Assembly (NCBI GenBank): GCA_000349905.1
Contig: KB722738.1
Coordinates: 615,551 to 679,550 of the forward strand
DNA: 64,000 nt
Origin: Volvariella volvacea V23
Lineage: Eukaryota > Basidiomycota > Agaricomycetes > Agaricales > Pluteaceae
Direction: 5' to 3'
The notes beneath the pieces are model-generated. The model saw only the letters and a program-made list of their open reading frames with translations, made no database searches and had not been told where the DNA came from. Below, piece after piece: positions 11,724-23,673 of the stretch (the first letter of the stretch is position 1; each line of letters starts with the position of its first letter). A program made the position numbers and the translations under genes.

Positions 11724-13130
11724 GGGATTCGGAATCCGTTGTGGTCATTAGCGATTCGTTTGTTCCGATAATTGCCTACGCTTGTGCTGACTTGCAAGAA
11801 TGACCGGTTACGTTTTTTTCCACCCCTACAATGATTTCGATATGAATTCAATCCTCCTTCATCTAGTTTATGTGGACAAAGACCACAACGGAAGACGAAC
11901 CGATGGCGTTGAAGCAACCAACCGGAGTGTTGTATCTGATGCAGATTGTATCCGCCTTCCTCGGATGGACGTCTTGGCCCAAACAAGCTTGCTACAAAAA
12001 TTGTAACAGGTACCAGCGCGGGGATCAAGGAGTTATTCGCCGTGAGTGAATGGGATAGGAGGTTCTTCATTGTGAACTACGCAACACCCTTCGAGATTCA
12101 ATACGCCTCAAAGCACCTCCGTTTTATCTTTCAGTGCAAGTGTACCGAGCCGTTGTGTTATGGTTGCCTGCTAATAATCTCAGTGATTCCGTAGCTGCCT
12201 TACCGACACAGTGATGGAGGTGATACGCAATGACAGCAGACAACGGTCTGTAAAAGATCAAGAGCTCCAACGGCTCAGATGAGAAGCATTTAACAAGGAT
12301 GAAAACGCCCGTTGTACCATCGCCATATGTGGAATATCCTACGTGTGTGGACACTACCATTTAGCAAGGTGTCCACGAATCTGCAAGTTCTATGTAAGAG
12401 ATGACAAAATACGCCACTACGTTGCGCATAATCCGAGAGTCTGGCGGGTGCAGTGAAACAGCATTTAATAGCGATGACACACCTGATTTGCCCAAGGTGA
12501 AATGTCCTGGACAGCGCACAGTGCGGACTTAGGGATGATCTGACGAGGTTGATAAAGGAGGAAGTTGGGACAGGATCCACATAACACCTGGAGCTCATGT
12601 GATGATTGCAACTCAGAGAGGCTGGAGCATTACCATGGCGTTTGTGTCGACTTTTCGATAGGGGATTTGCAGAAAACAATCCGGATGACCTTGTTGCTCA
12701 ATGCGGAGCGTAATCCGTTCCACAATAACATATGTTTCCCAGTTTGGGTCTTCTTTGCTCTTGTCCCTGCCAAATTTTCTGAGCGAGTTTGGACTATTGT
12801 GTGGATCTGTACACCTCAGTGATTCCTCAATGGAATACACTGGACCAGCGGGCGTAAATTCGTTGCCAACAGAAAAAATTTCGACGTGGCTGGGCGAGAG
12901 GATATGTTCATTGTTCCCGTCGACGAAATCAAAGGAGTAGACCCCGTGGGGGCCAAATCATCTCCGGTCCAGACACGAATCTTCAAGTTGGGGCCGAGGG
13001 AGTAAAAAGTTACAACATCGTCTGAACGAGGCTTGTGCTGAGGATTCGGCGACCAGATTCATGAAAGCCGATATCTACGAGAAAACACCCGCCAATTTAG
13101 GGAGGGATAGGAAAAGCTTCATACGCGTGC
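11724..13130. other. 1.4 kb between UTP21 and a small ORF; only broken frames
   Basis: Minus-strand frames between about 13010 and 12380 look coding-like (DVVTFYSLGP, then after a frame change FDFVDGNNEH, then SPNSLRKFGRDKSKEDPNW) but are interrupted by a frame shift near 12945 and stops near 12610. I found no set of introns that repairs them. This may be a decayed gene; the family is not recognised. Confidence 0.35.
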
Positions 13131-13334
13131 CTAAGTGATTCTTCGTTTATCCTTTCTATTGGAAGGAGCATTGAAAAACTCCTTGTCCAAGGCGGCATCG
13201 AGGCTGCCGTAGCATGAGGCGCAGTACTCAGTGACTTCACCCTCCTGCGCGCCGTGGTACTTGATCAATAGACGCAGGAACTCAGCACGACCGCTGGCAT
13301 TATAGACAGTTGTGGTGCCAGTGGAGATGTTCAT
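13131..13334 (-). CDS. Small hypothetical protein (67 aa)
   Basis: A single-exon open frame starting MNISTGTTTVYNASGRAEFL and containing EYCASCYGSLDAALDKEFF. A CxxC pair and balanced composition make it look translated rather than random. No membrane segment or targeting signal is obvious. It lies upstream of, and in the same direction as, the broken frames at 13.0-12.4 kb, so it could be the first exon of a decayed longer gene. No homologue is recognised. Confidence 0.35.
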   Translation of the reverse strand: MNISTGTTTVYNASGRAEFLRLLIKYHGAQEGEVTEYCASCYGSLDAALDKEFFNAPSNRKDKRRIT

Positions 13335-13974
13335 GGCGGATTAAGGAAAGGAGGAGCCCCAGCCATTTTTGACTCGCTCACGGTCACATGGCACTGGTAG
13401 TGGATCCTGGCAGCATATATGCAGCTTTTATCGCTCAAAGTTCGCAGGTCGCAGCGCAGACGCAGAGTGACGCCACAAGCCCAAGGTCAGGGTCGCAGCA
13501 AGTCTTAAAATTGGCAACTGGGCCACACGAGGCGTTCAATTCTCAAGCACCTCCAAGGCATCGATACACAGACTATTTTCACTTCGCGTATTGTAAACAC
13601 CGTCTTAATTCTGTATTCCATGATTCTTGCACGATTCAAATGTGGCTGCAAATTGAGGGACAGGCGCCAGTCTGCGGTCTGCGACCAGATTGAAGCCCCT
13701 ATCTCCGAGGCCGATCAACTACCTGCGACGCCACCTGTTCGAGCTTGTCCACGCTCAAGCCGCACATCTTCGCTTCAGCGTTTGCACAGGCTTCAAGCGT
13801 CTACCTCTAGCGCTCCATCGCCACACTGTACCGCGTAGCCCAGCTTCACAGTCGGTCGTTGTATTCACCGACATCGAACATGACCAAAAGACCTGATCAG
13901 TCGATCTTCATGAATGGGGGTCGCAGTATAAATGTTATAACTACAGATACCCCACTCCCAACCCATACAATGAT
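13335..13974. other. Intergenic region upstream of the membrane protein gene
   Basis: Contains a plus-strand frame 13388-13693 and an overlapping one at 13620-13838. Neither shows recognisable motifs, and together they cannot be spliced into one product. The last part should be the promoter of the gene at 13975. Confidence 0.3.
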
Positions 13975-15386
13975 ATGACGACCCCTGCCTCCTCTCCCAC
14001 CACGTTCCCAGAGACAAATGTACACACTTTAGCTGGGATCACTGGTGTCAGCCCTGCGCCTGTCTCTGTTCGCACTTCTCGGGTTTCCTTGGACCCAGCA
14101 GCCCTACCTAATAGCTCATTGAGTGGTAGCTCTGCGCTTCCAAGTCCGTCCCCCGCTGGTGAGGTGCGAGCTAGTTCTTTAGCCGAACGCAAACGGTTAC
14201 GGAGTGCAACTCGTGCCTCTGAAGGTGAAGGAAGCCCTGACAAAAATCACATCCCCCCACCGGGAGCAATCGCAATCGAAGCCAGTTCGAGTGCGACGGC
14301 GCGTCCTACTAGCAATGGATTTGCACGAAGTCTCAATCAAGCGGAGAACGGTGCCTCTCACAGGGTTTCGCAAATTAGTAAGTCAAACGACTTTCATCAT
14401 TGATGCACTAGCGATTAATCATGACATCCCAGAACTCGGACATGCAGGTTAGTACAATTTATCATTGACATCGAGATACTATTTAATTTTGGGTCTTTAG
14501 ACCATGAAACCCTTGCTCATAAGTTCATGGCGATGATGGCAATCGTGAGTCGGACGCCGATCAACCGATCGACCTATTTTTTAATTACCCTGCCTAGTCC
14601 ACCTTCGCAGCCACTGCGATCATTGCTTTCGTATCTTTTGCTCGCGATGTTATCGACTGGAGAGGGAAGAACTGGAAATTATTCCAAGCTTCGATGTTCT
14701 GCGCATTCATGGCAGCTGCGACTCACCTTTTCATTATCATCATGGCGGGTCGAGCTGCCGTGATCGCATTTCGCATTGCGAACGACGAGGATACTAAAAG
14801 AAATTACGGGCACTACCGCGGCTACCTGCTAATTTGCCAACAATTCTCCTTGATTGCCACGGTATGGTTCATCGTCTCGGTGCTGATCGCCTTGCAAGGG
14901 ATGTTTGAAAGCACGGCATACATGGTTATTATCTACGTATATGCTGGCATCGGATTACTTTATATCCTATGGTTGTCGCCGTTCAGGAAAGATTCGGTTC
15001 TTCTAGGCAATTTTGTGAAGTTCCGGGCATGGACGGAAGAGGAATGGTCGAAGCCGCACAAGAGAACGAGGCTATGGCATTGGTTGGTGAAGAAGATACG
15101 CGGCGAGTCTGCTAACACAGCGCCTAGTGTTGCTGGACGATCAAACCACGCTTTGATTGGAGAGGGTGATGTGAATGGTCAGAACAAAAATGCAAAGCTA
15201 AATGAAGCGGAACACCCTAATTCACCCCCAACTCCTCATTCACCGCGACAACTACCTCTCTCACAGCCACCCGGTTCGTTGACTCCACCCGAGACCAGGT
15301 CCGTTGAATCCGTCGCCCCAGCTGCGCCACCCGAAAGGGGGTTGCTAACCACACAACCTCATTCGACCTTGCCAGGCAATCAATAA
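13975..15386 (+). CDS. Four-helix integral membrane protein (copy 1 of an inverted pair)
   Basis: Four exons (13975-14377, 14412-14447, 14501-14544, 14598-15386) give 423 aa. Residues 1-135 are Ser/Thr/Pro-rich and probably cytosolic and disordered. Four hydrophobic segments follow: one around STFAATAIIAFVSFARD, one around FCAFMAAATHLFIIIMAGRA, one around FSLIATVWFIVSVLIAL and one around VIIYVYAGIGLLYILWL. The last is followed by basic SPFRKDSVLLGNF. The tail is polar and Pro-rich. The family is unknown to me. Copy 2 on the opposite strand (16064-17189) shares the helical core and the intron positions, including an identical 44-nt third exon. Possible roles (channel, tetraspan scaffold) are guesses. 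Confidence 0.85.
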
Positions 15387-16063
15387 TTCGTGCTTACAGG
15401 GTCATCTCATTGATTTAACTACCCGCGGTACCATTAATTCATCTACTCTACTAACAGAATTTTCCACATATTTACTTAATGTATCCACGAGTCTATATAC
15501 AATACTTTCTCGTTATTAGTATTAAGAGATATGACTTGACCAGTAATTATGGTATCATCTACCCCAGACATTGGATACTCTTGTATGTAGTGATATGCTG
15601 CTTTCAACACATTCATTAGTTTCCAGCAGGCTCGTCTGGGCTTCTTATCTGGTACCTTTGCAGAAGTGTGTGTATTGAGTTTGATTTGCAGTCACCGCTG
15701 AGGAAGGACGTGCTACAGTAGGAAAGTGATAATTCAATAATACAATCCACACAACTTGTACTTGTACAGGAGTGCACATATATTTCATTGATTTGAACTA
15801 CAATGCAAGATGTTCAATGGTAAAAACGCAGGCAATCAACCACTGCAAGTCAAATAGGCAACCTAGACATGAACGTCACCTGCGTTCACTCTATCGAAGC
15901 ACAGCTCTACTAATCACCATGACCTATTAAAGGCCGGGAAGGGCGGGAGTGAAAGAGGTCCCGATACAGCTTGGGCTGTTGTTCCCTTTGGGGGGGGGGG
16001 GGGGGTTGACGGAGTTGGGTCGAGGGCTAGTGGGGTTTGGGATAAAGACTGTGTGCTCTACAT
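15387..16063. other. Convergent intergenic region with a G16 tract
   Basis: Lies between the 3' ends of the two inverted copies. Contains a run of 16 G (15990-16005). The two flanking 3' regions do not look alike to me, so the inverted duplication seems confined to the coding parts. Confidence 0.6.
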
Positions 16064-17189
16064 CTAAACGGGCAGGGCAGAGGTGGGAGTAGAAAGCTGG
16101 TTGGGGTGTTTGAAATTGGCTAACTTCTCATTTTCTGCTCCTCTGACTGCTGTACTCGATGGTGCATCGTTTTCTGTTTGACTGGCGCCAGGGCTTGAAC
16201 TCGCGGGCGTGCCATTGAGTTTCTTCGTCATCCAATCTTGTAACCTCTCCCTTTTATTCTGCTTAGCCAATTCCTTTTCAACCCATTCCCGGAAAAATAC
16301 CAGATTTCCCAACAGAATAGAGTCCTTCCTGAATGGCGACAACCATAGAATGTAAAGCAACCCAGCACCGGCATATCCATAGGTGATATAGATGTATATG
16401 CGGTTTTCAAATAGACCATATATGGCTATCAGAACCGAGACGATAAACCAGGCCATGGCGAATAAGGAGAATTGTTGGCAGGTCCGGAAGTAGTCACGAT
16501 AGTGCCAATAGTTTCTCTCCTGGTCTTCTTCGCGGGCTATGCGATATGCGATCACAGCTGCACGGCCAGCCATGATTATAATCAGGAGGTGCGTCGCGGC
16601 TGCCATGAATCCGCAGAACATCATGGCTTGGAAGAGCTCCCAGTCACCCCCTCGCCAATCAGCAATATCGCGGGCGAATGAAATGAAAGAAATAATCGCA
16701 GTGGCCGAGAAGGTGGACTGAGCAACACATTAAGCAACGGTCGGATGATCACTAAATGTTCAACTCACGATTGCTACCATTGCAAGGAACTTGTGAGCAA
16801 GAGTTTCGTGCTCTAAGTTTTACAATTAGACAGCATTCTAGCGCATGTAAAAGTTTGACCGACCTCTGGAATCAAGTTTATTGGGGTCGTTGCCTATTGA
16901 GATTGATTATTTGGTGTCCTGGACATTTTTCTTGTTACATACTCTTATCTTGCGGGGGAACTCCACAAGAACCTTTTTCTGGGTCGTCGGGATTGTTAAC
17001 ATAGCCACCATTGGTCTGGCCTAGTGTAGCAATTGAGGTGCGGCCCAGGTGCTGGTTCTGTGCATTTCTTGGGTATTGCCTGTGGCTACTGTTCGATGAA
17101 TCAACATTAGAGACCATAGCGAGCGTGTTCGATGCGGGGTTGACCCCAGCTAAAGAAGTAGTGGAATGGGATGGGGTTGCCCCTGACAT
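16064..17189 (-). CDS. Four-helix integral membrane protein (copy 2 of an inverted pair)
   Basis: Exons on the minus strand: 17189-16943, 16893-16864, 16812-16769, 16717-16064; 324 aa. The core repeats copy 1 closely: HETLAHKFLAMVAI, then STFSATAIISFISFARD, AAATHLLIIIMAGRA and AGAGLLYILWLSPFRKDS. The N-terminal tail is about 50 residues shorter and the C-terminal tail about 80 shorter than in copy 1, and both have diverged. The donor after exon 2 is GTCGGT, weaker than the others, and exon 2 is 30 nt versus 36 nt in copy 1. The gene is transcribed towards copy 1, so the two are tail to tail. Confidence 0.8.
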
Positions 17190-17687
17190 GACGAGGCCCG
17201 GAGAATGCTGGGTGAGAGCGAGACAACCCCGTCCAGAACACTTATATTGCCCTACTGTGTCATGGAACTAATATCCGTCTCCGAGTCCTAGCCATAAAAA
17301 CGAACGTGTCTTTGTCAGAGTACATGCAACGGCCTGTCGTATCTGAACGACGCAGTACAGCGTGGTGATGGAACACCAAAGGAAAGCGCCCAAATATATG
17401 TAAATGGAATGTGGGCCCTGTTTTTGACGCTTCAAGAACAAGATCGGTGTCCTGTGCCTTGTGGAGGCTTCGTGCTGTGAGCAGTCTGGAGGATCGATGG
17501 TAGCCACAAGATAGTGGCCAGAGTGCAAGTGGGGTCAGGACAATATAATGATAGCCGAGCCATGCCTTCAGCCCGGACGCAATGTATATGATGATCACAC
17601 AGCAACTCACCTGGACTGCGACGCTAGCTTTGGCAACGCCGAGACCTGTATCTTAGTTGACATCCTTAGCTTGAGCGAGCACAGGAG
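17190..17687. other. Divergent promoter region
   Basis: Separates the minus-strand membrane protein gene from the plus-strand WDR53-like gene. Frames here (17260-17610 minus) have no recognisable content. It is expected to carry promoters for both genes. Confidence 0.4.
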
Positions 17688-19214
17688 ATGTCGACAGACG
17701 AAGTTCGTCTAATTGATGAGAGCCTCGCACAGCGCGAAGTTCAGTACGCGTTCCATCGGAGTCTACAAACACCCACACCGATAGCGTCCTTGGCTTTTGG
17801 ACATTCGACCCACCTATTCACAGGATCTGGTAAGTGCTGCCGATTTGTTTTGCGTTCGCGTCCAGTGATCAGTGGTCCTTGCAGAGGATGGCACATTGCG
17901 GGTTTACAACCTCAGCACTTACAAAGTCATCAAGGCCGTTCGCGGACTCAATGCTGCCATACCATCAATTGTATGCGTCAAAAGATCAGGATCTGAGCTC
18001 CGCGACGCGTGGATTTCTTGTGGCAAGAGTGTAAGCCATCCACATGATTATTCCCCTGTCAGGAGATGACCAACATTCAGTGCTGCGTCAGGTTTACAGG
18101 TTCAAGATGGATGCGGAAAAGATGATTCAAGGCCCTGACGATGCGTTGATTAAAGTAGATGTTACTGACGCTGAAGGCGATGAAATCAATGAGGTTCGTA
18201 ACGCGCCAACTGCCGCACTCGAGTCGTGGGCAGCTTCTTCCATGCTCCTCGGGGTTCCCGATTCCTTTTCCACTAATATGATTCAGTCAGATTTCGATCA
18301 ACTACGATAAAACACAGCTAGCATTTTCATTAGACTCGGGAATCGTGGGTGTAGTCGAACTAGAGGGGCACACGGTCAAACGGATGGGGAATAGTCATGG
18401 GAGTGTGAGCCTGCACCAATGCATATCTGTAAGCGCTCTGAAATGGGTGTTACCCTATAGGTCTGCGCATGTGTCAAGTTCGTCCCAGAAAGACCGAAAG
18501 AACTTGTTAGTGCAGGTTACGATCATGCCTTCCTCCACTTCGATTGTACACAAGGCAACATCATGACTCGACGAACACTTTGTGAGTGAGAAGCCCCATA
18601 CACGAGGATTTCGTCACCAATCTATCACCTGGAACTAGCCACCAGTACCAATCTTTCTGACTCGATAAGCCTCTCCCCTCCGTTTATCATGTCCACTGCC
18701 TTTTCATCCGACGGCATCATGGCCGCTGGAACGGCGGATGGACGACTTTGGTTGGGCTATGGTGGTCAGAAAGTACCTGGATCTAAGAAAAAGAAGTTCT
18801 GGGAAGGGCTCAGTGATGCAAAGCAGCTCGAGGCAAAAGTGGCTGGCGGTCCCATTGTAAGTTTGTAAGTGAGAAACATTTAACTCCTGTAACAGATTCT
18901 AAAAGCCTTGAATCAGGGCATTTATTAAACCCGATACTTTGGTGACCTCGACCATGCTTGGAGTCATCTCCGTATTCGATTTGGAGTACAATCCAGACAA
19001 ATACTCACTACACCTATACCAAATTTGGCACGGGAAGGTACAGGTTATGGAAAAGGTCAATGCTCTGATCTGTGATGAACGAAGGATTATTCTTGCCGGT
19101 CTGGACAAAAACGATAAGGGTGTCATTGAGATTTGGCACAAGGAAAAGAAGGATGAGGGAACATCAGAAAGCAGGGAGGATCAGAAAGAACAAAAGGAAG
19201 AAATCAATGAGTAA
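17688..19214 (+). CDS. WD40 repeat protein, WDR53-like
   Basis: Seven exons: 17688-17829, 17885-18030, 18092-18193, 18291-18404, 18461-18581, 18639-18864, 18917-19214; 382 aa. Recognisable WD40 pieces include GTLRVYNLSTYKVIK, GIVGVVELEGHTVKRM and DGRLWLGYGG. The block DEINEISINYDKTQLAFSLD followed by VKFVPERPKELVSAGYD resembles the corresponding blades of vertebrate WDR53, which has been reported as a DCAF for CUL4-DDB1 ligases. The C-terminus is highly charged (Glu/Lys/Asp). For intron 6 the nearer GTAAGT donor would break the frame, so the second GTAAGT eight bases on was used. Intron 3 uses the second of two nearby CAG acceptors. The orthology call is tentative; the WD40 call is firm. Confidence 0.85.
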
Positions 19215-19260
19215 TGTAATTGACCACCTGGTATACATATCTAACGGATGGTCTTGAAAC

Positions 19261-20160
19261 CTAGGGTGTGTTTGACTTGTCCTTATCTGAATTTTCTTCT
19301 GCCACCTGCTGCTCCAACTCTTCAATGCGTTTCAGGTGATAATCCCGCGTGCGCTTCAGCTTCTCCAAATACTCTTCATCTGTCATCTTTCGTACACCAA
19401 ACCATGACCATATTCGTTGCGTCCAGGGCAAACCTTCCTGGGAAGCAGGCTTTGCAGGTGCCTGCGCCCGCGATTGGCGCTCCGACGACTTCGAGATATA
19501 GTTTATCCTATATATCCCTAATTCGTTATATGCCACTTGCAGCAGAGCACAGAAGGCAGCAGCAGTAATGGCACCGGGTAACACAGCTTTTGGACCAGCT
19601 AAACGTTTCGTATTCATGAATGCGAAACGGCCGCTTTGATGTATATGAAGACTTACAACGCCACCCACGGAACAGGCCACCAGTGATCGCCCCACTGGCC
19701 GCTGTATCGACGATTTTGTATGTGCGTAGCTCGGACCACGAAGGCGTCGCAGATAAGTTGTATTCGTCATCTCTTTCGCGGTTTATGCCCAACATCCTCC
19801 GTCGACGGGCATAATGTGCACCGGGAACCGCGCTCACGAGGATTGGACTAACGATGAATTCACGGATGCCTACAACACCGGTATTAGCGCAGTGAAAAGA
19901 AGGCACAGGACATAGGAGACTCACTGAAAAATGCACCGGCTGTCAGACCACTGTTTACCGCTGCTGCACCAGCAAGGATGCCATAGCCTGGTTGCCCTTT
20001 GAAGATACCATAAAGCCCAGTCAAGAATGCACTAGCGCCAGCTATTCAAAGCAAGAACGGCAAGTTCAGTATTCAGTGCCTGCGGGAACACGACGCGAGA
20101 GACGGACTTGCACGTTACGAGGGTTCCTTGAACGACGGTGGTTGGTGCAGACTTGTCCAT
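19261..20160 (-). CDS. Tim17/Tim22/Tim23-like mitochondrial membrane protein
   Basis: Exons on the minus strand: 20160-20114, 20031-19925, 19869-19657, 19598-19261; 234 aa. The middle has Gly/Ala-rich helices (GYGILAGAAAVNSGLTAGAFF, DTAASGAITGGLFRGW, AVLPGAITAAAFCALLQ), which is the pattern of the Tim17 superfamily and of related complex I accessory subunits. The C-terminus is a charged helix with EEYLEKLKRTRDYHLKRI and likely forms a coiled coil. No cleavable presequence is evident, as usual for this superfamily. The gene is convergent with the WDR53-like gene (46 bp between stops) and divergent from the glutamine synthetase gene (181 bp). The exact family member is not determined. Confidence 0.7.
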
Positions 20161-20341
20161 GAAATGACGTCTGAAAAAGGAAACGGTGAACGCCGAACAA
20201 ATTCGCGTCGCGTCACGCTGTCACGCCAGTAGCCACGTGCCACCCCGCTTATCAAATGACTTCATTCAGAGTCGAATTTGGAATTCACTTTTGGTATCGT
20301 GGGTGTCCGTGCCCGTTCACTCTCGACCACGGATAACGACC

Positions 20342-22600
20342 ATGTCCGCAACGCCCAATGCACCTAGAACGCTGGAGGAACTGAAATTAATTTTAGCTAA
20401 TGACATTAAAGTCAAGGTAGCAGGTGAGCTGGTCTCCTTGACTCCACTCACCGTTTATTGCTGTAACGCCGGCGTTAGGCATTGATGGTATGAGATAAAT
20501 AGCTCAGGTATTATACCATTGTTAACACTTGTACATTGCGATTGCACACGCGCCTGCTGCAGTTGACGGCGTGCTGCGTGGCAAGTACATGGTAGGATCG
20601 ATGATAGAACCAAGCGATAGTCATTGACTCAGTACTCTTCACCACCAGTCGAAAGACAAATTTTTAAGTGCAGTAACTACGGATGGATTTGGATTTTGCA
20701 GTGTCATATTGTCAGTCCTATCCCTAATGTTGCCTGCAGCAACCCTAGATCTTCGGACACGCGATGTACTAACTCCGGGCACTTGTGAACAGTGGATGGG
20801 ATATTCACGACACAGTGTATTCTACAGAGCTCTTGATATCCAACAAGGCCAACGGATACAAGGACATTATAGCGTCCATAGACCTATCAACATATCGCCG
20901 GATACCATGGGAGGGCAATGTACCCTTCTTCCTGGTCTCCTTCCTGGATCCCGAGACCAGGCAGCCGCTCATTGTAGATCCTCGTGGTATACTGGCTGTT
21001 ACAACACAAAGAGCACAAGAATTAGAACGGCAATGTTACGCCGGTGTAGAGTACGAGGTAGGCTTGCCCCAAACTAATAGCCTACGACTGCGCCATTGCT
21101 GACTGTACATAAGTATTTCAATTTCCAAGGTCTGTAGGGTTGGTATCAATTAGATTCAACTACCCTGACGCAGCCTTCAGAGACACCCTACACGCTTGCC
21201 GAGAAAAAGTTCACTGGCTTAAACCCTCTAACTCCAGGGAGTAAGTGTTCTGACAATTAGACAGCATGTGATTTGCTAACCCTTTACGCCAGTGCATGGT
21301 TATTCCTTACTTAGAACACAACTCAACAAGGACTATTTCAATGACCTATTTGATGAAAGCCTCAAGTTTGGCATTGACATCGAAGGACACCGTAAGCAAC
21401 CCTTACCTTCACGATAACTGAAATACTAAGCTTATATTGGTTTAGATACTGAGACCGGCCCTGGAGTTTTAGAGACTGCCCTAGCATACACCTCAGTCCT
21501 ACGAATGGCTGATAACGCTCTGCTTTACAAATTCTTAGCGAAGAGCATTGGCATGAAATATGGAGTGTTACCCAGCTTCATGGCAAAACCTTGGGGGAAT
21601 GTGAGTAGCTAATGGGTTTCCGCAGAATATCTCTCCTCTGATTATTAACTAGCTCCCTGGATGCAGTGGGTAAGATTTTTGCTCCCGTTTATTTCTGGCT
21701 TTATATGACGAGGTACAAGCCATACACACGTCTCTCTGAGAGACGCCCAAGGACGGAACATTTTCGCAGTATCTGGTGACGAATTGACGAATGGCAGAGC
21801 AAATGCCGCATACCTAGATACCAAATTCCTGAGTCAGGAGGGGGAGTGGTTCCTTGCTGGAGTATTGGATGGTCTCCCTGACGGTAAGTGTTATCCGTCT
21901 CACAAAGTCTGCGCAACATTAATTGGCCAACAGTCATGCCAATGGTTTGTGCACCATGATGCAGCAAATGCCAGCAGCCTTACATGCTGATCACTGCTTT
22001 CCTAGCTTGTCCCAACAATCAATGGCTACAAACGTCTAGTAGGCGGCGAAGCATTTTGGGCCCCGAACGCCGTGACCTATGGCTACGACTCTCGTGCGGC
22101 ATCCATCCGAATTATATCGCCACCCTCAGTTCCACCAGCTGCTACAAGATTGGAAATTCGAGTGCCGGGAGCTGATATGAACCCTCACTTTGCTCTTAGC
22201 GCCATTTTCTTGCTCGGGTTGAGGGGTGTTGAGAAGAAATTAGCACTCCCCGGTCCACCTATAAGTCAACTTACTTTGGAAGATCGTGCGAACGGAAAGG
22301 TGAGAGAACTTATTTGTGGTGTGAAATGAACCCAACCTGATTTATATATTCAGGTCAAGATGCTCCCTGCTTCCTTAGAAGCAGCAACGGAGCGGATGAT
22401 GCGACCAGACAGTATTGCAAGGGAAGAGCGAGTATTTGGAAACATTTTTGTAGAACATTTTGGAGGTACGAGAAGACATGAGGTTAAATTATGGAATGAG
22501 GCCGTCACAAACTGGGAAGGTGAGCTTGAAACTGATGAGCATTAACTTGTGTAAACCTGATGCGTCAATTACAGTGGAGAGGTATATCGAGTTGGCTTGA
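20342..22600 (+). CDS. Glutamine synthetase family protein (type I/FluG-like)
   Basis: Fourteen exons give 493 aa: 20342-20423, 20479-20487, 20563-20591, 20649-20710, 20793-21057, 21138-21240, 21293-21391, 21446-21600, 21653-21669, 21720-21883, 21934-21944, 22006-22299, 22354-22519, 22575-22600. The protein has the N-terminal GIDVDGVLRGKYM segment and the catalytic domain with ETGPGVLETAL (metal-binding Glu), SGHTHVSLRD, NGYKRLVGGEAFWAPN (ATP/Glu loop) and RVPGADMNPHFALSA. It is not the short octameric/decameric fungal GLN1. It belongs to the group with gamma-glutamyl ligase-like members and the C-terminal half of FluG, so the substrate is uncertain. The start at 20342 gives the usual N-terminus; an upstream in-frame ATG at 20186 does not. 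Several exons are tiny. The intron before exon 6 has competing acceptors. Confidence 0.88.
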
Positions 22601-23673
22601 GTACACAAATGCACGAGAGTGCTTATTTAATAGAGAAATGTCGTCTCGCGCGTGCAAATACTACCTCAACGAGTACCCCGGATGGGCGTATCTTTCCAGG
22701 GGGGATTGACTGAGGCAGATACAGCTGCTCATACCCTTCCGCGAGATCACTGACTACATGCGCAGTATATTAGTATACAACTACAGCACTTGCAACTCGT
22801 ACCAACGTTTTTGGAACGATCACAATTAAATCTGCTGATGGCAGATGCCTGACAGTTGTGAGCGGCCACGGTCTTAACTTTGTTGACCAGGAATTTGGGC
22901 AAGTTCAAAGTCAATCTGAGACGTGGGAATGATTTCCACCATTACGCAGAGAATATGGGTGTACCAAGTTTGTTTCCTAGGCAGGGGAGGAGCAACATCA
23001 CCACCTAGTTTGGTTGAGGGAGCATCGTATGAGTTTAGGGGTTATCGCGTGTCGCCAGAAGTACACCTGCCGGTAGTGTGTGGTAATGCAAGACCTATTC
23101 ACGATAGAGCAGACACCAGAACCCAAAGCTGGACAGAACAAAGACGTGCTGTCGATGACATTAGTAGCACGCAAAATGGTGCTATCTACGCAATGCTTAA
23201 CCAGTGAGGGACTGGGAACAGATGCTGATGATTAGTGAGTGTGCCAGCGATTACACTACAGTATTAGCGTACATACATAGAGATGGAAGCTGCGCCTAAA
23301 TATCTAAGTAGGTACTACGACTATATACAATATCGAGTGCCCAAAGCTTTTGAACACTAAAGATGTGGGTCAAACCGCCTTCTTGCCTGGGCATCGTACT
23401 GGGTCGCTAGATGGAGACCATAAGCACATGCCATCCCACCCTCACATTTTACCTCCCTCGTAAGCCATTCCAGACTATGGACAAGTGGGCAGAGTGATGG
23501 GGAAAGCAAAAAAGGTAAAAGCCATAGGAATAAAGATGAGACGACCGGTCCACTGTTCCACTTGAGGACCTCAGCAGGCCACTGCCAGCAAACTTGTAGT
23601 GGGAGCGCCGAAACGGATGTAAGCAGCCTCATGCTACCCAAGGCCCGGACTGGAGTGCGGGGGATGGCCCACC
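22601..23673. other. 1.1 kb without a supportable gene
   Basis: A plus-strand frame near 22790-22925 reads FGTITIKSADGRCLTVV, faintly like a ricin-type lectin repeat, but it stops at once and cannot be spliced onward. A frame at 22923-23207 has no recognisable motif. The rest should include 3' UTRs of the flanking convergent genes. Confidence 0.3.

Noticed and set aside
13388..13838. Overlapping plus-strand frames upstream of the membrane protein gene
   Set aside because: No conserved motif, no consistent splicing, and Arg/Ser/Cys-heavy composition typical of chance frames.
22790..22925. Ricin-like lectin repeat
   Set aside because: Only about 15 residues resemble the motif and the frame ends immediately; no second repeat or splice continuation.
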